7,384 nt of DNA from an uncultured Eubacteriales bacterium (GCA_900547135.1 URFJ01000099.1:1-7384), one strand, 5' to 3'. Shown: positions 1-5,791, numbered from the stretch's first letter. Numbers and translations are program-made. The notes: generated by a model not told the origin, from the sequence alone.

Positions 1-600
1 AAGATTTGCTGATACATAGCCCTCCGCCCTGTAAAGCGCATAGGGGATTATGCTCTTTCTGCCCATCTCCGTGCTCTTTTTTTCGGTATCCTCTTCCTTT
101 GTAATCGCAACGCGGGTGATGGTAACCTCCTGGCTTATTACAGGGTCGATGCTGCGCGCAAACCCGATCTGCACAGGTCCGCGCACTTGGCCGCAGTTCA
201 GCATCGCTTTTACAAACGTGGTCATAACCGCTCCAAACGTGCGTATATCAAAGAAATTTTGACACATAAAGTCCCTTATCTTCCTGTCCAGGTCAGGATC
301 GTTCTTTTTAGCGTCCTTTACGTTACTCGCATTGATTCCAAGATATTCGTATGCGCTGCTATCGCTTCGGTTGAGTGAAACATCCTCTTTTATATATATC
401 TTATAGCCTGGCGCATCTTCCTTGACAGCTTCCACATAGTTTCTAATCTTACGCTTGATACAAACGTCCGTCACCAGACCGTATCCGCTTTCAGGATCCA
501 TCCTTGGCAGGTTGCCCGCATCCGGATCACCGTTTGGGTTACCGTTTTCCACGTCGAATAAAATTACAAATTCATACCTGTTTTTAATTGCCTCTGACAT
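1..600 (-). CDS. cas7c: Type I-C Cascade backbone protein Cas7 (Csd2), 3' end outside window
   Basis: The reverse strand from the ATG at 600 is open for 200 codons to the window edge. Seen: it begins MSEAIKNRYEFVILFDVENG, followed by the asparagine/glycine-rich block NPNGDPDAGN (about residues 21-30), then VTDVCIKRKIRNY (43-55) and FFDIRTFGAVM (116-126) with GQVRGPVQ at 137-144. These are landmarks of the Csd2/Csh2 family of Cas7 RAMP proteins, which are usually about 280-300 aa, so roughly the last third is missing. Cas7 polymerises along the crRNA spacer to form the Cascade filament. The start is only 2 nt after the cas8c stop codon, and an AGGAGG site inside the end of cas8c (611-617) lies about 10 nt upstream, supporting translational linkage. 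cas4, cas1, cas2 and the CRISPR array would be expected beyond the left edge; they cannot be seen here. Confidence 0.95.
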   Translation of the reverse strand, partial: MSEAIKNRYEFVILFDVENGNPNGDPDAGNLPRMDPESGYGLVTDVCIKRKIRNYVEAVKEDAPGYKIYIKEDVSLNRSDSSAYEYLGINASNVKDAKKNDPDLDRKIRDFMCQNFFDIRTFGAVMTTFVKAMLNCGQVRGPVQIGFARSIDPVISQEVTITRVAITKEEDTEKKSTEMGRKSIIPYALYRAEGYVSANL

Positions 601-602
601 CG

Positions 603-1025
603 TTATTCAGCCTCCTGCCCTTTATTTTCATTTGATTTGTTATCACTATCCTTTGGTCTTTTTTCATAGCGCTTCTGATTCTGATGATAATAACCTAAAA
701 CAAACATGCCCTGTTCCTCAAGCGAAAGCCGCTTTGGATAAGCTGCGCTCTGATGCTCCGCAGCCGACACTTTTGATTGAAGCTCAGTCAAAAGCTTTTC
801 GTAATGAATCACCATATTTTGATTCTTGATTTTTCTTATATGACTGTTCTTTAATTTAAAAAGCACTGGAAAGATGGATGCCGGCGTGGCGCATGCTGCA
901 TTGAAGTACTTGTCCTTTATTGTGGCGTTTATTCCATTGTTTGCATCCTCCTGTATAGCCTCCAATACCGAAAACGTCCTGCCCAGCACATAGGCTACGT
1001 TATCACAGGCTTCGTTCAATCCCAT
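603..1025 (-). CDS. cas11c: Predicted internal small subunit Cas11c (nested in cas8c)
   Basis: An in-frame ATG at 1025, codon 474 of cas8c, is preceded by AGGAGG (1034-1039) with 8 nt spacing, one of the best ribosome binding sites in the window although it lies inside a gene. Translation would give a 140-aa protein starting MGLNEACDNVAYVLGRTF, identical to the Cas8c C-terminus and predicted mostly helical. Established knowledge: in types I-B, I-C and I-D the small subunit Cas11 is made from an internal start near the 3' end of cas8 or cas10d and lines the Cascade belly, stabilising the target and non-target strands. Length and position fit that pattern. The SD bases also encode D-E-E-E, so chance codon use cannot be excluded by sequence alone. 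Confidence 0.75.
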   Translation of the reverse strand: MGLNEACDNVAYVLGRTFSVLEAIQEDANNGINATIKDKYFNAACATPASIFPVLFKLKNSHIRKIKNQNMVIHYEKLLTELQSKVSAAEHQSAAYPKRLSLEEQGMFVLGYYHQNQKRYEKRPKDSDNKSNENKGQEAE

Positions 1026-2444
1026 AAGAATTTCCTCCTCATCGTAAATTTTATTTCTTAATAGATAGGCCTTGATGATTGCGGCCCTGCCACTGGTTAT
1101 TTTAGAGCTGTTGGACTCCTCGTCGTCCTGCTCCGCGTGAATCCTTCCCAGGGTGTTAAGATACAGCGTCTCCGGATACCGTCCTCCCGATATCATTGCG
1201 CGGAATACGGAAGACGCCATGCTGGGAACGGGCTTTTTATCCTTTGACTTTTTATTTACAGTCTCCTGAAGAATCTTCCAGGTGCCAATGTATTTACGAG
1301 TGTCCCATATAGGTCTCGCTATCTCCATTTCCTTGTAATGCTTCTTAAGGTGTACCAATATGTTTTCAAAGCTGTTTTGATAGAAAAACCTGATGGCCAG
1401 CCTTGCCGCGTTGGGCGCTATCGCCAAAATATAAAACCTCTTGTCAAATGATATATTGTCAACAACATTATCAACGTCAACGGCCTCTCCCTTCTGCAGT
1501 TTTTTGAACACGCCGTCAACGATCTCATAGTTGTCCTCCTTCGGCTCTGTTACGGCTGAAAAGATGTCCTGATATTCTTCATCTCCATCCTCAGACCAGT
1601 ATACGACCGTTGCATCTCCTATTACGGTGGAGTGCTTGGAGTCCGATATCAGATGATTTAGGGCGGTGGTATACGCATAAGCAGCATATGTGCCTATCGG
1701 AGCATTGAAACTTTGCTTTTTTTCATATGATTCAAAGGAAGGATCATTGAACGACACAAGCGAGGCTCCGCTGGACTGCGCCCCCCGAATCCCCTTTACA
1801 TTTCCGTGTATTCTAGCTATCTTGGAACGCCTGCCCGTTATCAGACAGGTCCCCTCGTCTTCACCATCCGCCTCGGCGCGTGCAAGATGGCGTTCCCAGG
1901 CGTCCCTTATGGCCTTGTCCTCATGAGCGTAATCAGAATTAGCTATATCAAAAATCAAATTGCCGCCCGACATCATTTCATCCAAATGAGCGCTTAGCGC
2001 GGTATTATCCTTTGCCGTTTCTGGGTTCCAATTTTTAAAATAGTTTATTACCGCTTTTGCTGCGGCGCTGTCCACCGAATCCAATAGCTCCAGGTGTTTC
2101 TCCTTGGCACATTTAAAACATTCCAGCGAGCGGTCAGGCTTCCCCTTATTGTCTATACCCAGGATGTAGCTTGTATTATCACACAAGAAATTTGCCGTTA
2201 CCTTTATGGTGCGGGTTGTAACCATTTCTGGAACGATTAACAGCTGAGGTTCTTTTACGATCTTGCTACCGCCCTTTTTCTGCCGGACTTCAACATCGTT
2301 TGTCAGCCTGATTACGTCCAAAAGCTCTCCGGATTCGGAAATTCTCAGGGCAAACGAAACCTTGGCCCTGCACCAGCCCGGTCTTGTGATACGTCCCTTG
2401 CTTTCAAGCGCTTCATAATATTGAACCAATGACTGCAATATCAT
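603..2444 (-). CDS. cas8c: Type I-C Cascade large subunit Cas8c (Csd1)
   Basis: This 613-aa protein is of normal length for Csd1. Family landmarks seen: MILQSLVQYYEAL with RPGWC at the N-terminus, NFLCDNTSYILGIDNKGKP (85-103), the CLITGR block (200-205) followed by IARIH, and the strongly conserved GIRGAQSSGASLVSFN (218-233) with NAPIGTYAAYAYTTALNHL after it. In type I-C, Cas8c recognises the PAM and helps open target DNA within Cascade. The start codon overlaps the cas5 stop codon (ATGA at 2441-2444), with GAGGTGAT at 2448-2455 as the ribosome binding site, so the two genes are translationally coupled. The gene appears intact, with no frameshift. Its 3' quarter carries a second, internal in-frame start for Cas11c, annotated separately. 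The C-terminus (KRPKDSDNKSNENKGQEAE) is charged and probably disordered. Confidence 0.96.
   Translation of the reverse strand: MILQSLVQYYEALESKGRITRPGWCRAKVSFALRISESGELLDVIRLTNDVEVRQKKGGSKIVKEPQLLIVPEMVTTRTIKVTANFLCDNTSYILGIDNKGKPDRSLECFKCAKEKHLELLDSVDSAAAKAVINYFKNWNPETAKDNTALSAHLDEMMSGGNLIFDIANSDYAHEDKAIRDAWERHLARAEADGEDEGTCLITGRRSKIARIHGNVKGIRGAQSSGASLVSFNDPSFESYEKKQSFNAPIGTYAAYAYTTALNHLISDSKHSTVIGDATVVYWSEDGDEEYQDIFSAVTEPKEDNYEIVDGVFKKLQKGEAVDVDNVVDNISFDKRFYILAIAPNAARLAIRFFYQNSFENILVHLKKHYKEMEIARPIWDTRKYIGTWKILQETVNKKSKDKKPVPSMASSVFRAMISGGRYPETLYLNTLGRIHAEQDDEESNSSKITSGRAAIIKAYLLRNKIYDEEEILMGLNEACDNVAYVLGRTFSVLEAIQEDANNGINATIKDKYFNAACATPASIFPVLFKLKNSHIRKIKNQNMVIHYEKLLTELQSKVSAAEHQSAAYPKRLSLEEQGMFVLGYYHQNQKRYEKRPKDSDNKSNENKGQEAE
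1034..1039 (-). promoter_or_regulatory. Internal Shine-Dalgarno for Cas11c
   Basis: AGGAGG within a longer GAGGAGGAAA run, 8 nt upstream of the in-frame ATG at 1025 inside cas8c. Match to the anti-SD and the spacing are both near optimal, which is why an internal protein product is called. Confidence 0.75.
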
Positions 2445-3100
2445 CGTATCACCTCGCAGTTACTCAAATCCAAAACCCCGTTTTTCAGCACCGCGCGAAA
2501 GAACATGGGCTGGATATTTTCAGGATCAGTGTAATCTAAATCATACAGCATATATCCCAAATCCCTTTCCGTGTCCGGATACGCAGTTTTAACCTCATCT
2601 CCGTCAAACAACTCAAACTTTGCCGGAAACTCCCTGCAGCCAAAATACGGGGTATGATAACACTGCCCCTTTCTGAGGCGCCGCATGATTATATCCTTAA
2701 ACTTGCCGGAGCTGTCGGATTCGTTTGCTTTGTCGGTTAATTCGAAATGGGCGTCGATCACATATTCCACATCACTAATTAGTATTGAGGCCCGCTGAAC
2801 GATATTTTCCCTGCTGCTTACGTAAAGCTGTGTCTTTGCTCCGTTCATTGCGCTTAGAGCGTTTCTGGCCGATAATTTGCCCTTAACCTCGTTTCTTCGT
2901 ATGCTGGTATACTGAATCGGCTTCAGCACATAAATTTTGTCAATAACCCAGCGTATCCCCGGATGCCAGTAGATAGCCTCGAGAATACCTCTGGCAGCCG
3001 ACGGCGTTATAATGTCGTAACTACACCGTTCCACCTTCATCTCCGGACGCGAAAACAGCGCCAGCTCTCCCCATGTCCTTATACTAACGCCTATACCCAT
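2441..3100 (-). CDS. cas5c: Type I-C pre-crRNA endoribonuclease Cas5c (Cas5d)
   Basis: A 219-aa RAMP-fold protein starting MGIGVSIRTWGELALFSRPE, followed by MKVERCSYDIITPSAARGI and LEAIYWHPGIRWVI, the N-terminal signature of the Cas5d branch. In type I-C this protein replaces Cas6: it cuts the repeat hairpin of pre-crRNA and stays bound to the 5' handle in Cascade. Tyr44 of the IYW motif lies where a catalytic tyrosine is reported in Bacillus halodurans Cas5d; I cannot place the other catalytic residues with certainty. The reading frame extends to an ATG at 3118, but AGGAGG (3107-3112) lies 6 nt before the ATG at 3100, and family members begin at this MG, so the shorter start is chosen. The stop overlaps the cas8c start. 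A 52-nt gap separates it from the cas3 remnant. Confidence 0.95.
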   Translation of the reverse strand: MGIGVSIRTWGELALFSRPEMKVERCSYDIITPSAARGILEAIYWHPGIRWVIDKIYVLKPIQYTSIRRNEVKGKLSARNALSAMNGAKTQLYVSSRENIVQRASILISDVEYVIDAHFELTDKANESDSSGKFKDIIMRRLRKGQCYHTPYFGCREFPAKFELFDGDEVKTAYPDTERDLGYMLYDLDYTDPENIQPMFFRAVLKNGVLDLSNCEVIR

Positions 3101-3106
3101 CTGCTC

Positions 3107-3112
3107 CCTCCT
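3107..3112 (-). promoter_or_regulatory. Ribosome binding site deciding the cas5c start
   Basis: AGGAGG placed 6 nt before the ATG at 3100. It would lie inside the coding sequence if the upstream ATG at 3118 were used, so it favours the 219-aa form of Cas5c. Confidence 0.85.
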
Positions 3113-3152
3113 TTCCATTCCAAGAAAATTATTTTATTGATTATTTGCGCCG

Positions 3153-4091
3153 TTAAAAAACCAAAGCATCACCTCTGCTTGCCTTCAAGATTAGCCCTTT
3201 ATCTTTAGAGTACAGTCTCTCATCCCTCAGTATATATATTTCAAGACGGGGTTCCTCCAATAGGCCCGCGCCGCGGAGTGCTTCAAAATCGCTTTCATAT
3301 ATATTTACGCTGTAAAGTCCTGCCTCCCTTGTCAGCGACCGGGTATGCTCCCCGCTTCTCAGGCGCTTTGCTATATCGGCCGCTTTCTGTGAGTCTTCAT
3401 CTATAGGAGTAGGCTCAATGAATACCGGTTTGGTATTCTCCTCGATTAATTTAAATTCATCCGCTACGGACGCGAACGGAATGCGCAATCCCTTTTTGAA
3501 ATTATTTAAGACGCCCTTTAAATCCAGCCCATTTTCACCTTTGTACTTATATAGCCTTTCAAAGTAATCTTTGATTGCCTCACAGGACATAACATCTTCA
3601 TGGGACTCCATTATTTGCTTGGTCACGGAAACGGGTGTCTCCAAGCTACGGGGAATGTTTATGTCATCTGTACTCGTTAGGCTGAATACGGTGGTTTCAC
3701 ACTTATCCCTATCCTTTTCTCCCTCGCGGTTGCACCGTCCGGCCGCCTGTATCATGGAGTCAACCCCTGCCAATTCCCTGAACACAGCTCTAAAGTCAAG
3801 ATCCACTCCTGCCTCTACCAGGCTTGTCGCTATAAGCCTGCACGGCTTTTTATCCTCTAACCGTTTTTTGACCTTAGCCAGTATGCGGCTTCTGTGAACC
3901 GGATACATAAGCGTTGAAAGATGGTATATCCCGTCGCCCTCTAAAGCGTCGTAGATACGCTGAACCCGTTTGCGGCTGTTGAGAATGCACAACACCTGAT
4001 CCCGCTGTTTAAGGCGCTCTATCAGTTCCTCTTCGGAAATCTCTCCGATATGGTTTATGCTTGTACGGCGGAAAACAGCGCTATTTTGTGA
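3153..4091 (-). pseudogene. cas3: Cas3 helicase-nuclease, C-terminal remnant cut by prophage insertion
   Basis: About 300 residues of the C-terminal half of a type I-C Cas3 remain. Seen, in order: FRRTSINHIGEISEEEL, the second RecA-like domain with DQVLCILNSRKR, HLSTLMYPVHR, the motif V-like ATSLVEAGVDLDF and the motif VI arginine-finger block MIQAAGRCNREG, then the accessory C-terminal domain to a TAA at 3153. Missing: the HD nuclease domain, Walker A, DEAH box and the rest of RecA domain 1; I-C Cas3 is normally roughly 700-800 aa. Without them neither DNA cleavage nor ATP-driven unwinding is possible. The frame happens to stay open into phage DNA as far as a GTG at 4229, giving a 358-aa hybrid frame, but none of its first 45 or so residues resemble Cas3 and no good ribosome binding site precedes its possible starts. 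The 5' part of cas3 is expected at the far end of the prophage. Confidence 0.9.
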
Positions 4092-4093
4092 AA

Positions 4094-4156
4094 CCGTTGA
4101 TATACAAGGCGTTACAGGGCTTTTGCGGAGTACGCGACCGCACTTTTGACCGCACT
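4094..4156. other. Putative prophage attachment junction (attL/attR)
   Basis: Cas3 similarity is secure up to about 4075 and has faded by about 4091. Immediately beyond is an imperfect dyad, CCGTTG (4094-4099), ATATA, CAAGGC (4105-4110), which resembles the core-type sites flanking the crossover of tyrosine integrases. Tandem 9-bp direct repeats, resembling arm-type integrase sites, follow at 4136-4156. Core plus direct-repeat arms on the phage side is the usual att layout for this class. The exact crossover cannot be fixed without the other junction or an uninterrupted cas3. A serine integrase remains possible, since the integrase gene is not in view. Confidence 0.5.
4136..4156. repeat. Tandem direct repeat GACCGCACT x2, candidate integrase arm sites
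   Basis: GACCGCACT occurs exactly at 4136-4144 and 4148-4156, separated by TTT, a 12-bp period. It lies on the phage side of the cas3 breakpoint, 25-45 bp from the core-like dyad, which is where arm-type binding sites for a tyrosine integrase would be expected. Confidence 0.55.
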
Positions 4157-4171
4157 CCATCACGTGCAACT

Positions 4172-4193
4172 GAGCGCGGGACCGGCCGCGCTC
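4172..4193. other. GC-rich perfect inverted repeat (8-bp arms, 6-nt loop)
   Basis: GAGCGCGG (4172-4179) and CCGCGCTC (4186-4193) are perfect reverse complements around a 6-nt loop. No T-run follows on either strand, so it is not a standard intrinsic terminator. It lies between the outward promoter and the att repeats, so it would form a hairpin in the leader of that transcript; it could also be a protein-binding site near att. Confidence 0.5.
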
Positions 4194-4235
4194 GAACATG
4201 TTGCGAATTGTTGTATCACATATATACACGGGTTA

Positions 4236-4264
4236 ATTGTAGTAGATGTGTTGGGACATGTCAA
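4236..4264 (-). promoter_or_regulatory. Outward-facing sigma-A promoter at the prophage end
   Basis: Read on the minus strand: TTGACA (4259-4264), a 17-nt spacer, then TACAAT (4236-4241), one mismatch from full consensus, with transcription expected to start near 4229. It lies after the last phage gene and points out of the prophage into the cas3 remnant and the downstream cas5c-cas8c-cas7c. An 8-bp palindrome GACATGTC (4255-4262) overlaps the -35 box. In an excised, circular phage the same promoter would fire across attP into the opposite phage end, so integrase expression is an alternative role. Confidence 0.7.
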
Positions 4265-4280
4265 TAATTGCGGCGGGGTC

Positions 4281-4712
4281 TTATGGCCTCCTGTAGCAAT
4301 ATAATGTACCCTTGCTATCGCCATACGCGCCACACCCCGCCGTAAAGACCGCCCAACGTGAACGCACATAATCTAAAATGCTCTCGTCAATGTAATCTTG
4401 CACCAATAGACATACCGCAAGCAGCGCGGCGGCGTATGCCGCATCGGATGACTGGTCGCTAATCTCATCATATGCGGCGTGCCATGTCTCGCGCCACACC
4501 CTGTTGTACTCAGGGATGTTAGCCTTTGCCGCTGCCTTTGCCGCATCAAATGCCCTGCGCCACGTTGCATCAATCGCCCCGCCGTTTGCCAGACACGCGG
4601 CCTCAGCCTCGTTTTTGGTTGCATAAAGCTTACAGTTAGCGGACAGTACGCCATGGCCGTCAAAGAGGTTAATGCTTGCAAGGCTGTCTATGTACTGTTG
4701 TAGGTTCTTCAT
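4281..4712 (-). CDS. Uncharacterised 143-aa phage accessory protein, paralogue of the 5867-6337 product
   Basis: I do not recognise a named family. It starts MKNLQQYIDSLASINLFDGH, has an alanine-rich helical middle (RRAFDAAKAAAKAN, about residues 52-65) and ends GTLYCYRRP, with no signal peptide. Both ends match the 156-aa protein at 5867-6337: an N-terminal pattern F-x2-HG-x-L-x2-NC-x2-Y-x-T, and a C-terminal SD...AA.LL...LL.D....D..R..W....AG...G, ending in a tyrosine and a proline. It is the last gene before the attachment junction and forms its own transcription unit: a consensus promoter lies directly upstream and GGAGG sits 8 nt before the ATG. Position and promoter suggest expression from the lysogen (moron). 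A role in host modification or defence is plausible but unproven. Confidence 0.85.
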   Translation of the reverse strand: MKNLQQYIDSLASINLFDGHGVLSANCKLYATKNEAEAACLANGGAIDATWRRAFDAAKAAAKANIPEYNRVWRETWHAAYDEISDQSSDAAYAAALLAVCLLVQDYIDESILDYVRSRWAVFTAGCGAYGDSKGTLYCYRRP

Positions 4713-4741
4713 CGTTTTGTCCTCCGTCTTTTGATGTCTTT

Positions 4742-4770
4742 ATTATATCAGATACCCCTGATAATGTCAA
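4742..4770 (-). promoter_or_regulatory. Perfect-consensus sigma-A promoter of the 143-aa gene (copy 1)
   Basis: TTGACA at 4765-4770, 17-nt spacer, TATAAT at 4742-4747, read leftwards. An AT-rich tract (4781-4802) immediately upstream of -35 resembles an UP element. The expected start near 4735 leaves a short leader with GGAGG before the ATG at 4712. A fully consensus promoter normally needs a repressor, which fits the overlapping dyad. Confidence 0.85.
4746..4763. promoter_or_regulatory. Operator-like dyad TATCAG-N6-CTGATA, copy 1
   Basis: Perfect 6-bp inverted repeats (4746-4751 and 4758-4763) fill the promoter spacer and overlap the -10 box; a third half-site CTGATA lies at 4780-4785 beyond -35. 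A repressor bound here would block RNA polymerase. The binding protein is unknown; the HTH product at 4800-5024 is the nearest candidate. Confidence 0.6.
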
Positions 4771-4799
4771 CGGGTATTTCTGATAAAAAATAATATATT

Positions 4800-5024
4800 T
4801 TACTCTATCCTATACCAATCGGGCTGCCTCTCCGTATCTTTGGGGATGAGCACGATGTCATAATCAAGATGCTGTATAACATCGTGTAACTTATGCACTG
4901 TTATGTTGTCTTGGTGTATACGCTCCCACAACGTGCTGTACGGCAGGCCGGTGAGGCGGGCCAGATCGGCCAGCCTCATGTATCCGGTGCCCAATATTTT
5001 TAGTAGTGCTTCACTAGTTTTCAT
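4800..5024 (-). CDS. Small helix-turn-helix DNA-binding protein (Aca-like candidate)
   Basis: A 74-aa protein starting MKTSEALLKILGTGYM. A Cro/CI-like HTH is visible: helix LADLARLTG (18-26), turn LPY, recognition helix STLWERIHQ (30-38), then TVHKLHDVIQHLDYDIVLIP (42-61), a tail typical of small phage regulators in Firmicutes. The frame extends upstream to 5126 inside the preceding gene, but AGGGGGT (about 5031-5037) just before the ATG at 5024 and the start of the HTH fold support the short form. It begins 4 nt after the 234-aa gene, so the two are one operon. Its stop codon sits at the upstream end of promoter copy 1. It could autoregulate and control all three repeated promoters, as Aca proteins do for anti-CRISPR operons; this is inference from size, fold and position. 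Confidence 0.85.
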   Translation of the reverse strand: MKTSEALLKILGTGYMRLADLARLTGLPYSTLWERIHQDNITVHKLHDVIQHLDYDIVLIPKDTERQPDWYRIE

Positions 5025-5028
5025 TTTT

Positions 5029-5733
5029 TTACCCCCTGTAGTCGTATTTTTTGTATATTTTGTTTTTTGCATCAAGCCATGCGTCATCAGCTTTGTTCCA
5101 GGTCTCAATCTCGGCGGCTTGGTCATCAGTCAACTCTATTTTGTTGCCGTCGACGTATACCGAGTAATTACCAGCGCGGCCATATATTTTGCAATTCCAT
5201 CGGCCCTTAGGCATGCAGTCAGGCCATGCAGGTCTTGGGCCGAGCTCCGCCATCTCTTTATTGAGCTCTGCCATCCTATCATCTCTTAGCTTATAGTACG
5301 CCGCTATATCAATGGCGTTGATCTCGTTATTGATAGTTGTCGCGCCTATAGCTCTAGCTTTGCTTATTGTATCGTCAATATCCTCTATTTTTATTGCTGT
5401 CCACCACGCCCTATACTCACGTTGTAGTGCTGACAGCCAACCTGGTGCCGGAGCATAGTCATACTGGTATCCAGCAGCTTTTATTTGCTCTTTGCAGGAT
5501 ATTGTATCGCCCTCAAATTTAGCAATCACCGGTGTTTGTAAGTCATAAGGCATTAGATACAGTGTAAGTACCAGCCCTCTTGCTTTTTCGGCCTCGCGAG
5601 CGGCGGCTTTGTAGCATCCTGGGCATATCCCTTGGGCGTACCACGCTGCTTTCCTTTCGCGATCTTTACCCGGCCCCACTATTTGTACTCTGCCTGTATG
5701 TCCGCAGCTATAACTGATATCATAATATGCCAT
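5029..5733 (-). CDS. Uncharacterised 234-aa phage protein with N-terminal CxH...CxxC zinc motif
   Basis: The N-terminus (MAYYDISYSCGHTGRVQI) carries C10-G-H12 and, after a charged KDRERKAAWYA stretch, C37-P-G-C40: a probable zinc knuckle of the CGH...CPxC type that I recall from phage and mobile-element hypothetical proteins. The remainder (about 50-234) is soluble, mixed alpha/beta and tryptophan-rich (GWLSALQREYRAWW near 98-111; a repeat-like YSVYVDGNKIELTDDQAAEIE near the end), with no catalytic motif I can name. It is the first gene of an operon with the small HTH gene 4 nt downstream, driven by promoter copy 2; the leader and SD (GGAGG, 8 nt before ATG) are identical to those of the 143-aa gene. 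Position ahead of an HTH gene makes it an anti-CRISPR or other counter-defence candidate, though it is larger than most known Acr proteins. Confidence 0.85.
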   Translation of the reverse strand: MAYYDISYSCGHTGRVQIVGPGKDRERKAAWYAQGICPGCYKAAAREAEKARGLVLTLYLMPYDLQTPVIAKFEGDTISCKEQIKAAGYQYDYAPAPGWLSALQREYRAWWTAIKIEDIDDTISKARAIGATTINNEINAIDIAAYYKLRDDRMAELNKEMAELGPRPAWPDCMPKGRWNCKIYGRAGNYSVYVDGNKIELTDDQAAEIETWNKADDAWLDAKNKIYKKYDYRG

Positions 5734-5762
5734 CGTTTTGTCCTCCGTCTTTTGATGTCTTT

Positions 5763-5791
5763 ATTATATCAGATACCCCTGATAATGTCAA
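5763..5791 (-). promoter_or_regulatory. Perfect-consensus sigma-A promoter of the zinc-motif/HTH operon (copy 2)
   Basis: TTGACA at 5786-5791, 17-nt spacer, TATAAT at 5763-5768, reading leftwards, with an AT-rich upstream tract at about 5802-5823. Drives the 234-aa gene and, with only a 4-nt gap, the HTH gene. Confidence 0.85.
5767..5784. promoter_or_regulatory. Operator-like dyad TATCAG-N6-CTGATA, copy 2
   Basis: Same 18-bp dyad as in copy 1, again filling the spacer and overlapping -10. The distal half-site of copy 1 is altered here (CCGATA). Confidence 0.6.

Larger units (their letters stand above)
4710..4802 (-). repeat. Promoter cassette repeat, copy 1
   Basis: This segment runs from the start codon of the 143-aa gene up to and including the stop codon of the upstream HTH gene. 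Positions 4710-4773 are identical to 5731-5794 (64 bp), and the rest of the unit differs at only a few bases from copy 2. It contains the SD leader, -10, -35, dyad operator and an AT-rich upstream tract. Confidence 0.9.

Noticed and set aside
455..829. Plus-strand open frame of 124 codons
   Set aside because: It lies opposite cas7c and cas8c, both firmly identified; its protein has no recognisable features and no SD.
1690..1997. Two plus-strand open frames opposite the cas8c conserved core
   Set aside because: Shadow frames antisense to the most conserved Cas8c block; no ribosome binding site or family similarity.
3571..3897. Plus-strand frame of 108 codons opposite cas3
   Set aside because: Antisense to helicase motifs V and VI of the cas3 remnant; a by-product of codon use there.
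4092..4280. Insertion sequence or transposon as the cause of the cas3 break
   Set aside because: No transposase, terminal inverted repeat or target duplication is visible; holin and phage accessory genes point to a prophage.
4160..4369. Minus-strand 69-codon frame overlapping the end of the 143-aa gene and the outward promoter
   Set aside because: Starts inside another gene in a different frame, low-complexity composition, no SD.
5025..5126. N-terminal extension of the HTH protein
   Set aside because: It would lie wholly within the end of the 234-aa gene; the SD next to the ATG at 5024 and the HTH fold boundary favour the 74-aa form.
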